DNA from: Paraburkholderia gardini
GTDB taxonomy: Bacteria > Pseudomonadota > Gammaproteobacteria > Burkholderiales > Burkholderiaceae
Reading direction: 5' to 3'
Assembly: GCF_907164575.1 (NCBI RefSeq)
Contig: NZ_CAJQYY010000007.1
Span: 62,001-126,000, forward strand
Length of the DNA stretch: 64,000 nucleotides
Part shown: positions 1 through 8,642 of the stretch, one piece after another
How the letters are laid out: the number at the start of each line of letters is the position of its first letter
Position numbering within the stretch: the stretch's first letter is position 1
Program-made: the position numbers and the translations under genes
The notes under the pieces: model-generated
The model's input: only the letters and a program-made list of their open reading frames with translations
Told to the model about the DNA's origin: nothing
Database searches by the model: none

Positions 1-62
1 ATCCGCCGGGCTCGCGCCCGGCAATCTACGGGGCCGCCGGCCCACGACAACAGGAGACGTGA

Positions 63-455
63 ATGCAAAAAATCAGGGGACTCAGGCTGGCGATCGGCAC
101 GTGCATCGTTGCGATGTCCATGAACGCGTGGTCGCAGGGCGGCCAGGCATCCGGTGCAGCGGCGGCGCCTGCCGGTGCTTCCGCAATGGTCGCGTCCAGC
201 GCGGCACCGGCCGGGACCGGCCGCAAGGCGGATCGCGCGCTGCGCAAGAATATCTATGCGGCCATCTCGAAGCACAAGGAGATCAGCGCCGGCGATATCA
301 GTGTCACCGCGAAGAACGGCGCTGTCACGCTGAACGGAACCGCATCAGACGCTGCGCAGGTCGCGAAAGTCGCGGAAATCGCGGGTGGAGTAACAGGCGT
401 GACTTCGGTGAACAACAAGCTGACAGTCGGGAAACCGGCATTCGGCACCCAGTAA
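63..455 (+). CDS. BON-domain exported protein
   Basis: Predicted 130-residue secreted or periplasmic protein. Residues 1 to about 25 form a signal peptide ending near AWSQ, followed by an Ala/Gly/Ser-rich linker and a single BON domain from about residue 58 to 125 (ADRALRKNIYAAISKH, then a conserved GAVTLNGTAS strand and a VTSVNNKLTV end). BON domains bind phospholipid or peptidoglycan-associated partners and occur in osmotic and envelope stress proteins such as OsmY; the exact role here is inferred only at that level. It resembles a second single-BON protein at 21489-21854 in both layout and sequence, so the two look like paralogues. A ribosome-binding site (ggag) precedes the ATG. It stands alone in its orientation. 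Confidence 0.85.
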   Translation: MQKIRGLRLAIGTCIVAMSMNAWSQGGQASGAAAAPAGASAMVASSAAPAGTGRKADRALRKNIYAAISKHKEISAGDISVTAKNGAVTLNGTASDAAQVAKVAEIAGGVTGVTSVNNKLTVGKPAFGTQ

Positions 456-604
456 CCTCGATGGCCAGTCGGCTTCACCGCCGGCTGGCCAGCCAGTGTC
501 GTTGCGATACGCGGGTTCGGATGTAACCCCCCGCACAGCGGGCTGGTCGAGCAGGCGCGTCTCGCACCGGCTGGTCATGCATCAGCGAGTATGCGTGACA
601 GGCC

Positions 605-1054
605 TTATTCGGCTTGCCATCCGTGCGATTCGAGAAGCTTGTCCAGCAGATATCGCAGTGCGTCCATCTCCGGTTCGCTCAGACACCGGTAGAGTTCTTT
701 GTCCCGCGTCTCCACCATCGGGGCAATTTTCCTGAAAATCTTCCGTCCTTCCGGCATCAACGAAATGATGACGCTGCGACCATCCTGATTGCTCGCCGTG
801 CGCGACAGCAGTCCTTTTCCGATCAACGTCTCGGTAGTGCGGCTTGCCTGACTTTTGTCGAGGTTCGACCGGCGTGAGATGTCCATGACGGTTTGCGGCC
901 CAAAGGCGCCGAGAACGCCAATAATCATTGCCTCTGGCATGGGCAGGCCAAGTTTTCCGCGGGACAACTCGCTGCTCATCCGGTCGGCGATCTTGCCAAG
1001 TGCCTTGAGCCGATAGGTCAGGGATTCATCAGGTGTAGGATCGGCCGTCGTCAT
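605..1054 (-). CDS. MarR-family transcriptional regulator
   Basis: 149-residue winged-helix regulator. The central part (about residues 40-100) contains the MarR DNA-binding core: a helix-turn-helix around TVMDISRRSNLDKSQASRT, followed by a wing with the DGRSVIISL strand typical of the family. The C-terminal helices (ELYRCLSEPEMDALRYLLDKL) would form the dimer interface. The reading frame is open further upstream, but the ATG at 1054 gives the normal family length and the extra 61 residues have no family character. No ligand can be inferred. Its upstream neighbour is the porin gene on the same strand, separated by a terminator, so it is probably transcribed alone. Confidence 0.85.
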   Translation of the reverse strand: MTTADPTPDESLTYRLKALGKIADRMSSELSRGKLGLPMPEAMIIGVLGAFGPQTVMDISRRSNLDKSQASRTTETLIGKGLLSRTASNQDGRSVIISLMPEGRKIFRKIAPMVETRDKELYRCLSEPEMDALRYLLDKLLESHGWQAE

Positions 1055-1237
1055 GAAAGTGTAACGTGAGATTGCGGGGAGTCGCGCGTTCCTTGCTTCG
1101 CCTGACCAGTCGATCAACGCCCCGGTGGCAGAGAGCCGGCAAATCATACACTGATTGAACTCGCAAGCATTTCGTGCGCCGGCTGGGAGGGCGTGCGAAC
1201 GTGTTCGCCCAGACGTTGCCGGGCATATCCGGCACAT

Positions 1238-1263
1238 AAAAAAACCGCCTCGAACGAGGCGGC
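1238..1263 (-). terminator. Rho-independent terminator of the porin gene
   Basis: A GC-rich 7-8 bp stem (ccgcctc / gaggcgg) with a short loop is followed on the minus strand by a run of T residues (the A run at 1238-1244 on the plus strand). It lies about 50 bases past the porin stop codon. Confidence 0.85.
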
Positions 1264-1314
1264 TTTGAATGCCGAAGAAGGCGTATCTGCGACCCGCCAG
1301 CCTGGCGTTCCGCC

Positions 1315-2502
1315 TCAGAAGGAGTGGCGGATGCCGACCATGCCAGCGGCGGTATTCTTGCCCACCGCAACCGGCTGGCCGTACACGAGAGTCTGGTTCA
1401 TCGTGCCACGGTTGGAAACGTAGCCGACCTGACCATACAGCGTCGTTGCCTTCGACAGGCTGTAGTCGGCACCGAGCACATAGGCGTCCGACTGGTTCTG
1501 GTTATGCTTTTCGTCCTTCACGTAGTAGATGCCCGACGTGACTTCGAATGCAGGCGAAAAACGATAACCGATGCCACCCGTCCACATGTCGAAATCACCC
1601 GAGGCGACGCCCGCCGCGAGGTTGCCGTTCTCGTTCGCCGGGTTGCGACCGTTGCTGAACGAACCCGAGACCGAGAGGCCATGCCACGTGTATTTCCCGC
1701 CGAAGTAGACGAAGCGGTTGTTGTTCACGCCCGTAGCCGGGATCGGGGTCGCGCCCGGGTTTCCCGCAGTCGGGTACGGGTACGGGCTGGCATCATGCCC
1801 GTTGTAGTAGACGGCTGCGGCATTCAGGCCGTAGTTCGAATATTTGAGCACTGCGGATTCGCGCGTGCCGCCCTGGAAGTGACCCGCCACGCCGCCCGGA
1901 GCATATTCCAGCGCGACCGATGCGCCATGGAAGGAGGGCGAGTTGTAGACCAGCGCATTGCTGTCATACAGCGCACCGATGCTGCCGTTGGTGCTGTTTG
2001 CCGTCCAGCCCGACTGCTGGTTCATCGTGAGCCACGCGGTCAGGACGCTGCCGAAGAACCACGCGTTGCGCACGTCCGTATCTGCGAGGGCGTAAGCCAT
2101 TGGAGCGAGCTGGCGACCGGCGTCGAACTTGCCGAACGCGCCCGATACGCCTACCGTTGCAATCTGGTTAAACATGGCTGTCGCACCGGCCGTGTCGCTC
2201 AGCTGGAACTTGCCGGTACCGCTATCGAAAGAGCCCTGGAGCCGGAAGTTGATCTTGTAGCCGCCGCCGATGTCCTCGGTGCCCTTCATGCCGAAGAGGC
2301 TCGAGTAAATGCCGCCGTCCTTCAGGCGGACGACGTGCCCGAGATCAGGGTTTTTTGAAGCGACCGGGAGGAAATTTGCGGCTGCAGTGTTTTGCCACAG
2401 CAAACCCGTATCCACTGTTCCGTACAGCGTCACTGACGACTGCGCGTGTGCGACACCTGCAAATGCGAGAAGTGCTGCTGCCCCTGTAATCTTTAACTTC
2501 AT
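1315..2502 (-). CDS. Gram-negative trimeric porin
   Basis: Outer-membrane diffusion porin of the OmpC-like family common in Burkholderia (Porin_4 type). The 395-residue protein starts with a clear signal peptide (MKLKITGAAALLAFAGVAHA) and continues with the typical first strand SSVTLYGTVDTGLLW. Alternating beta-strand segments follow, with a GKFDAGRQ segment around the loop 3 region, and the chain ends in Phe (GIRHSF) as required for outer-membrane insertion. The start at 2502 was chosen because it gives the signal peptide; the frame is open 127 codons further upstream without porin character. A ribosome-binding site (ggag) precedes it. The next gene upstream codes for a MalT-like regulator in the same direction, which may control it (inference). 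Confidence 0.95.
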   Translation of the reverse strand: MKLKITGAAALLAFAGVAHAQSSVTLYGTVDTGLLWQNTAAANFLPVASKNPDLGHVVRLKDGGIYSSLFGMKGTEDIGGGYKINFRLQGSFDSGTGKFQLSDTAGATAMFNQIATVGVSGAFGKFDAGRQLAPMAYALADTDVRNAWFFGSVLTAWLTMNQQSGWTANSTNGSIGALYDSNALVYNSPSFHGASVALEYAPGGVAGHFQGGTRESAVLKYSNYGLNAAAVYYNGHDASPYPYPTAGNPGATPIPATGVNNNRFVYFGGKYTWHGLSVSGSFSNGRNPANENGNLAAGVASGDFDMWTGGIGYRFSPAFEVTSGIYYVKDEKHNQNQSDAYVLGADYSLSKATTLYGQVGYVSNRGTMNQTLVYGQPVAVGKNTAAGMVGIRHSF

Positions 2503-2916
2503 GCGGTCTCCGGCGTATTGATGGTCAATCTGACGCACCGCGGCAAGCCCCTGTGGATCCGCGCTGCTGTTAGATTGAGAGCATACGTAACCGTCTCGCA
2601 TCTTTCCCCCCCATCGGAGGGGGGCCGGGTTTCCCGTAATTCCGGTACCGGCGAAGAACCGCTTCTCCATGCTGCATAAGGCTTTCAGGGAACCCCGGGA
2701 GAACATCGCGCGCTTCGCGCTACCCACCACTTCACGCTGCGTTGCGCATTTGTGACAAAAACTGGTTGATTTCACATCTATATTTTTCTGGACCGGGAAA
2801 AGGTCGTCAGGATTTCCCTTAAGGGTCTTAACGGCATGCAGGCAAGGGGACGTCGAATCCGGTCTATTTGAAAAATCAACCATGTCATACCGGATTCACT
2901 GGCGCCGCCTGTTTGT
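2503..2916 (-). promoter_or_regulatory. Porin upstream region without a gene
   Basis: About 410 bases between the end of the LuxR-type regulator gene and the porin start. It holds no convincing coding sequence. It contains a poly-C/poly-G hairpin (ccccccc at 2606-2612 pairing with gggggg at 2619-2624) and an AT-richer patch around 2755-2800 that could carry the porin promoter, but no strong -35/-10 pair was found. Confidence 0.4.
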
Positions 2917-5634
2917 TCATTCAGCCGAATCCGGACTCAACCGGGCCGTATCCTGAAGGAGGCCCATGAGTTGTGCGCGACAAACAATCTGCTTGCGTGA
3001 AGTCACATCGAGTTTGACGAACAGATTCTTCAAATGCCATTTCACCGTTTCCTGGCCGATTCCCAGGGCGAGTGCGATTTCCTTGTTGGTGAGGTGGCGA
3101 GTGAGCAGTTCCAGCACGGAACGCTCCTTCGGCGTCAGCGTCATGCTGGGGATTGCACGATGCCCGCTCGTGCCCTCCGCCGCAGGCGTGGCGACCTCTG
3201 TCGCGGATTGATACACCCCGGCGTGCGGATGAGTTTGACGATTGCCTCCGGGAACGTTGGCCCACCCGGCGACGGCAGGGTGCAGGTCGAGCGGCACCAG
3301 CTTCATTCCGTATGACTCACTGAGGCCTGTCGCCTCGTTCAGCAGGTCAGCGGTGGGCTCCCCGCAGTTATCGAGGACGAAAGCCCGCAACGTCATCACG
3401 TCGACCCGCACGGCACCCTGATTCATTGCCTCGGCGCCGGCCTGCGCGCGCGCCAGATTCCGTCCGGCGGCCTTCCAGTCCTGGGCGGCCATGTCGGCAT
3501 ATGCGCGCGCGATGTCCTGATGCAAAAGCAGCGTGCGACGTTTGACGTGGTCATCTGGCGACGCGTGCCGCGCCACGATCTGGTCGATGCGTTCGACAAG
3601 CGTCCGGCATGTCGCGGCACGGTAGCGTCCACTATGCAACCGGATCTGCTCGGTCAGGCTGGCGACGCAAAGCCGCGGCGTGCCGCGTGCAGCGCCGATC
3701 GCGTCAAGCGTCCCCAGGAGGTCAAGCGCCCGATGGTCGGCGCCCGCGACGGCGGCAATACGCGCAAGCGTCCGGTACGCCACGATGACCGCGTCGGGCG
3801 TGCCGCGCCGTTCCAGGATGTCGAGACGGTTGGCCAGTAGTGCAGTAGCTTCGTCGAAATCGCCGCGTTTGAACCGGGTCGCGGCAAGCAGCGCCGCGAT
3901 CATGCAGGAAAAAGGGTGTCGCCGGCCAAGATCGTCGTCCGCCTGGACCAGCGCCGGGCGCAGGGTGCGCTCGGCGAGCAGCATCTGCCCTTCAAGCAGA
4001 TAGCCAAAGCCCGTCATGTAGTCGCGCCAGCGGCTCACGTAGCGGCAGGCGACCGTGGATCCACCACGCGGCGTTTGCCGCAGCAAATGGCGCGATGCGG
4101 CGTACTCGCCCAGCATCGTTGCCCGCGCGGCAAGCCGGTTCGCATGCACCTGCTGCAGCCAGGCGTCGTCAGTCGGAGGCGTGTCGCCCCAACGCTCCAT
4201 CACGCGAGCCGCGCGGTCGGGTTCGTCGGCAAAATACGCCGCCGCGCTCAAGATAAGGTCGACTTCGTATTGCACCGCCTCCTCGGGCTCGGCGCTACGC
4301 AATATGGCCTGAGCCTGGATCTGCGCTTCCTGGTGACGGTCGCTCATTGCCAGCGCCCACGCAATCGCAAGGCGCATACGCGGATGCTGGTCCAGCACCG
4401 TCTCCGGCAGCCAGTCCAGCCATTCGAGCACGTCGACGAGACGCCCCTGCGTCAAGGCTTCGTGGAGGCTGCGCTGTGCGAGTGCGTAGGCGGTCTCGGT
4501 CTCCCCGCACGCGAGGGCGTGGCGCGCAGCGGCTTCGGTCATGCCCTCGTCAGCCAGCCATTGCATCGCGCGCCTGTGCAGATCGAGCCGTAACGTGTCG
4601 GGGAGTGCAGCCAGACGCACGCGCAAAGCTTCGCGGGCCATCGAGTGCAGCCGGAACCACTCGCCACGCCCCTGCGCGCTGAAAAAGAGGGGTGTTTCGC
4701 TGGCAAGACGCAAGAGCCGTTGCCTTGCGTCGGGCATCCCGGTGAGCGCTGCGCAGAGGTCTGCGTGCATGAGGTCGACGATCGAGATGCGCGACAGGAA
4801 ATCGGCGTCTTCGGGGCTGAGTCGTTCGAGCAGCGCCATCACGAACTGTTCGCGAATGCCGCCCGCGCTGCTGGCGAAGGCGTCAATCGCGGAAACGGGA
4901 TCCTGTGTATCAGCGATGGCGGAAAGGGCGAGTTGCAGGCCAAGCGGCCAGCCCTCGGTGATGTCGTGCAGCCTCGCGCTCGCGTCAGCACTGACCTCGG
5001 CACCGAAGCGGCTCGCAATCAACGAGATGGTTTCATCGAGGCGAAAGCGCAGCGACGAGGCATCGACCGTCGCGCAAAGACCGTAGGGACGCAGGCGTGA
5101 GATGACCTTGTCGTAACCGCCGCGGGCGGCAACCACGACGCGCAGGTTGGCGGGCAGGTTTTCGAGCAGGTGGCCGAGCACCTCCTGACTCGCCTGCTGC
5201 AACTGCTCCGCTTCGTCGAGTATCAGGACGATGTCGAGCGCTGTGCGCGCGACATCGGCAAGCCACGCGATGACGCCTTCGAGCGGCGCGTCTGGCGCGG
5301 CGCCGCCTTCCAGCAGACGTCTGCCGAAGGTTGCCCGCCCGGAGCCGGTCCGGACGGCCAGCGTCAAACCCACGAGCAGGCGCCGTGGATCGTCTCGCCC
5401 GTCAAGCGAGAGCCACGCCGCCGCGCTGCCGCGCATCAGGTATTCGTGGCGCCACTGGATCAGCAGTGAGGTTTTCCCGAAGCCCGGTGGCGCCTGCACG
5501 ATCGTCACCGGACATTCGCGAAAGCGCCCACTTTCCGCGCTCAGGCGCGCTCGCGCGAGCATGTGTCGCGGTGCACGGGGAGGGCAGATCTTGAGGGTCA
5601 GTTCCGGGCTGGCAACGGGTAGTTGATTTGTCAT
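2917..5634 (-). CDS. MalT-like LuxR-family ATP-dependent regulator
   Basis: Large (905-residue) transcription regulator of the LAL/MalT type. The N-terminal NTPase part has a Walker A motif at about residues 48-56 (APPGFGKTS) and a Walker B-like segment (IVLILDEAEQ) near residue 140. A long helical, TPR-like middle follows. The C-terminus from about residue 833 is a LuxR helix-turn-helix (LTPKERSVLELL, then TNKEIALALGIGQETVKWHL). Members act as inducer- and ATP-dependent activators; MalT itself controls maltose uptake. No sugar or other catabolic genes flank it here, so the inducer is unknown. Its only same-strand downstream neighbour is the porin, the most likely target by position. It resembles regulators beside alkane, acyl or aromatic degradation genes too. 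Confidence 0.9.
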   Translation of the reverse strand: MTNQLPVASPELTLKICPPRAPRHMLARARLSAESGRFRECPVTIVQAPPGFGKTSLLIQWRHEYLMRGSAAAWLSLDGRDDPRRLLVGLTLAVRTGSGRATFGRRLLEGGAAPDAPLEGVIAWLADVARTALDIVLILDEAEQLQQASQEVLGHLLENLPANLRVVVAARGGYDKVISRLRPYGLCATVDASSLRFRLDETISLIASRFGAEVSADASARLHDITEGWPLGLQLALSAIADTQDPVSAIDAFASSAGGIREQFVMALLERLSPEDADFLSRISIVDLMHADLCAALTGMPDARQRLLRLASETPLFFSAQGRGEWFRLHSMAREALRVRLAALPDTLRLDLHRRAMQWLADEGMTEAAARHALACGETETAYALAQRSLHEALTQGRLVDVLEWLDWLPETVLDQHPRMRLAIAWALAMSDRHQEAQIQAQAILRSAEPEEAVQYEVDLILSAAAYFADEPDRAARVMERWGDTPPTDDAWLQQVHANRLAARATMLGEYAASRHLLRQTPRGGSTVACRYVSRWRDYMTGFGYLLEGQMLLAERTLRPALVQADDDLGRRHPFSCMIAALLAATRFKRGDFDEATALLANRLDILERRGTPDAVIVAYRTLARIAAVAGADHRALDLLGTLDAIGAARGTPRLCVASLTEQIRLHSGRYRAATCRTLVERIDQIVARHASPDDHVKRRTLLLHQDIARAYADMAAQDWKAAGRNLARAQAGAEAMNQGAVRVDVMTLRAFVLDNCGEPTADLLNEATGLSESYGMKLVPLDLHPAVAGWANVPGGNRQTHPHAGVYQSATEVATPAAEGTSGHRAIPSMTLTPKERSVLELLTRHLTNKEIALALGIGQETVKWHLKNLFVKLDVTSRKQIVCRAQLMGLLQDTARLSPDSAE

Positions 5635-6427
5635 CGGTCTGGTTGCACCTCAAAACTTGCCGCGGGGGATCGAGTGTCGAGCCCCCATTTTGTTCCTTGC
5701 AAGGCACGCGTGCCCCTTTCCGCGCGGGAGGGGAATGTGGGGTCATGGTTTCCTGCCATTGCAACCGTCTACTGTAACCCTTTTACAGAATGGGCAGGCG
5801 AGGAGATCCTCAATGTGGCCGCGTGTGCCGGGTATCAACGCGACTCTCCAGCCTGCTACACAGGTGGCTATGTGTTCTGGGCGCTGTGCATGCGGAAGAC
5901 GAGGGCGCATTGCCCCCGTGCTGGTTAGCCATGCAGTCGGTGATCACGTAGGTACGACAGACCGTGCACCTGCTTCAGCGCTGCAAGGAAGCGCGACGCT
6001 TCAGTCGGGTTCGGAACCGCGTGCCGGAAGTTTGCGCTGAAGTCGATGAACTTCTGCTGCTGAGCCTTTGCGAACACGGGCGGCATGACGATCCCGAATC
6101 GAATGTTGCGCGTCCGCCCGTCAGCAGGGCCGCGCTGACCGGGCTGTCGTCGGCGCTTGCCCGATGCGCCAGGCTCGTGCGGTAAGCGAGGGGCCGGGAG
6201 GAGAGCGCCATTCTGCCCGCGGCGCTTCGCCATCTGGAAGCGGTGGAGTGGGCGCAGCTTCATACGAAACGCCATGGCGCATGCCGGGCGAGCGCCAGCG
6301 CAAGCGTATCGGGTACGTTTGCGGGCGTGGGCGACATGCTTTACAAGGCGACGCAGGCTGGCGAGTATCAGCGGGCTTTGCGATAACCCGCGCTCCGCTG
6401 GCCGGCGAAGCGTTGTCAGCCACCTGT
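5635..6427. other. Intergenic stretch, no supported gene
   Basis: Nearly 800 bases between the MalT-like regulator and the chemoreceptor gene. Several overlapping open frames exist on both strands (for example 5925-6275 minus, 116 codons), but none has recognisable domain structure or a good start, and they shadow one another. A remnant of a decayed gene cannot be excluded: the minus frame around 5930-6090 reads as plausible protein (KFIDFSANFRHAVPNPTE) and then degenerates into Arg/Pro-rich sequence. I could not assign it to a family. Confidence 0.4.
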
Positions 6428-8020
6428 CTATCCCGCCCCAATACCGTGGAGAGCAGGTGTCGGGCCGATGCCGCGATCGCCGAGTGTGAAGACGGCCACC
6501 GCGTTCTTCTGCTGCGCGGCCATCTGGTCGAGCGATTGGGCCGCCGCTGAGGCCTCTTCGACCAGCGCGGCATTCTGTTGCGTCACCTCGTCCATCTGAC
6601 CGACCGCAAGATTGACCTGCTCGATGCCGCGGCGTTGTTCCTCGGACGCTACCGAGATTTCGGCATTGATGTCTGCCACGCGTTTGATGGCCTGCAGCAC
6701 CTGCTCCATCGTGCGCCCGACCTCTCCCGCCTGCTCCGACCCGACGCGCACGGTCTGCACCGAGTGCTGGACAAGATCCTTGATCTCCTTCGCCGCACTC
6801 GACGCGCGCTGGGCAAGACTGCGAACCTCGCCCGCGACAACGGCAAAGCCGCGACCCTGCTCGCCCGCGCGCGCTGCTTCCACGGCGGCATTGAGTGCAA
6901 GGATATTCGTCTGGAACGCGATGCTTTCGATGAGTGTGGTGATGTCGCCGATCGTCGCGGAACTGGTTGATATGTCACCCATCGTTGCCAGCATGCGGCC
7001 GACAACGGCGTTACCGGCGTGAGCAATTTCAGTGGCGCTGGATGCAAGGGTTGTCGCCTGATGGGCGTTCCCGGCGTTCTGGCGGACCGTCGCCGTGAGC
7101 TGTTCCATGCTGGCGGCTGTTTCCTCAAGCGAGGCAGCCTGCTGCTCCGTGCGGGACGAGAGATCGGTGTTGCCAGCGGCGATCTCACCCGCGGCGACCG
7201 AGATTGACTCACTGGAACTCTTGATGCCGCGTACGACATCGGTCAGTTGCCGGTCCATCGTCCTGAGCGCATGCAGCATATTGCCGAACTCGTCGTTCGA
7301 CACAATGGTGATGTCGTTGTCGAGCTTGCCGCCAGCGATGCGTTCGGCCACCTCCACCGCGGACCTGAGCGGACCGAGGATCACCTTCAGGAGATAGGCC
7401 GCCGCACAGATGACAACCACGAACGCCATGAAAAATCCTCCCCATTCGAGGCACCTCACCAGAACATAGAGGTGTTCGCTTTTCTGGTTGGATTCCTCGA
7501 TCTGGGCAACCTGCATGGCGGAATTCCTGTCCAGCCCGTCAGAGAGACTGACGCTGACGGACATCAGCTTGTCCAGGGTCGCAGCAGCACCGGCAGGATT
7601 GCCGGCATCGATATCGGCCACTGCGGCGTCGACGAGTGAGAGGAACTCGTTGACGCACGTAGCGATCCGGTTCGCGACTGCGCGCTTCGCGTCGTCGGTC
7701 AGCCTGCCCGGGTAATAGTCGGTCCATGAGGCGGTCAGTTTTTTTTCCAGTTCGCGAATGTGTGCTTCTGTCTGCTGCACTTCGCCGGGATCGCGCTGGG
7801 CAAGCAGTCGCATCAGTGCGATATGGATTCCCAGTGCGTTGATCCGGGTTGCCGCGAGATCTTCCACCGGTACCGTTTCATGGGCATAGCTGTTCGCGCG
7901 GTGTTCCTCGAGCGCGCGCGCTCCTCGCGCCTCAATCACGCCGTTGATGAAAACAATCGTCAGGCAGGCCCCGAGAGCCGCGTACACCTTCAACCTGATC
8001 GAGCCTTTGAGCTTCTGCAT
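6428..8020 (-). CDS. Methyl-accepting chemotaxis protein
   Basis: Transmembrane chemoreceptor of 530 residues. A first membrane helix spans about residues 10-30, a periplasmic four-helix-bundle sensor (4HB_MCP type) runs to about 185, and a second membrane helix ([16 protein letters not shown]) lies near 195-215. A HAMP domain and a long cytoplasmic coiled coil follow. The signalling tip is intact ([20 protein letters not shown], then [15 protein letters not shown]). The C-terminus lacks the NWETF-type CheR/CheB tether pentapeptide, ending in a Gly/Pro-rich tail. Ligand unknown. No che or flagellar genes are adjacent, so it must work with chemotaxis proteins encoded elsewhere. Confidence 0.95.
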   Translation of the reverse strand: MQKLKGSIRLKVYAALGACLTIVFINGVIEARGARALEEHRANSYAHETVPVEDLAATRINALGIHIALMRLLAQRDPGEVQQTEAHIRELEKKLTASWTDYYPGRLTDDAKRAVANRIATCVNEFLSLVDAAVADIDAGNPAGAAATLDKLMSVSVSLSDGLDRNSAMQVAQIEESNQKSEHLYVLVRCLEWGGFFMAFVVVICAAAYLLKVILGPLRSAVEVAERIAGGKLDNDITIVSNDEFGNMLHALRTMDRQLTDVVRGIKSSSESISVAAGEIAAGNTDLSSRTEQQAASLEETAASMEQLTATVRQNAGNAHQATTLASSATEIAHAGNAVVGRMLATMGDISTSSATIGDITTLIESIAFQTNILALNAAVEAARAGEQGRGFAVVAGEVRSLAQRASSAAKEIKDLVQHSVQTVRVGSEQAGEVGRTMEQVLQAIKRVADINAEISVASEEQRRGIEQVNLAVGQMDEVTQQNAALVEEASAAAQSLDQMAAQQKNAVAVFTLGDRGIGPTPALHGIGAG

Positions 8021-8642
8021 GCGTAACCTGATCGACAGTGAGTGGGCATGTTGCCCTGATATTGCCAGACGTTTTCAGTAATCTGGATGCGTAGTCAACA
8101 AAACGATTGTCGGCATGAATCCGTAATTATTTAGGGTTTTCAGAAAAAATAGTAGATGTCACAACTATATATTGTGATCGAGGGAGTGGCGACGGACGGC
8201 CTTGGGACCGGAACCGGAAAGGGCGTTACCATGTTGTCGTGAACTGACAGGCCGCGTTTCAGGTATGCCGGTCAGACCGCTATCGCCTGGCTGGCGAGGG
8301 CGAGCGATGCCGCGGCTGCCAACTGCATACCGATGTCTGGTTTCGCGCCAGCGGCTCGATGTAAATATAGTGAAAGTTGCTGCGAAGCCGACGTTGTGGA
8401 CAGGACTTCCGCGAGCGAGGGATCGACGGTGCCTGCTGCACGCGCGGCGCGCATTGCAGATGACACAGCGACGCTTGATGCGCTAACCTTGGCGCGAGGG
8501 CGCCGAAGGGCGTCGCTTCATGCGGGTGCACGCAATGGTCCGTAGTTCCGGTACGCAGCGCAGACGGATCGTGGCTGGACGCTTCGCATTCGCGTTAGCC
8601 CGTGACCCGGCTCTTAGGGGTGACCTTTCGTCAGGGATCTCC
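8021..8642. other. Divergent intergenic region
   Basis: About 620 bases between the divergent chemoreceptor and MscS-channel genes. No convincing gene. The stretch 8100-8180 is AT-rich and includes an interrupted palindrome (tcacaa at 8159-8164 and ttgtga at 8172-8177), which could be an operator or part of the chemoreceptor promoter. The MscS reading frame continues open to 8520, so a longer start there is possible. Confidence 0.35.

Noticed and set aside
8159..8177. CRP-like site
   Set aside because: The arms are in the reverse order (TCACA then TGTGA) and the spacing is wrong for CRP; kept only as a palindrome note.
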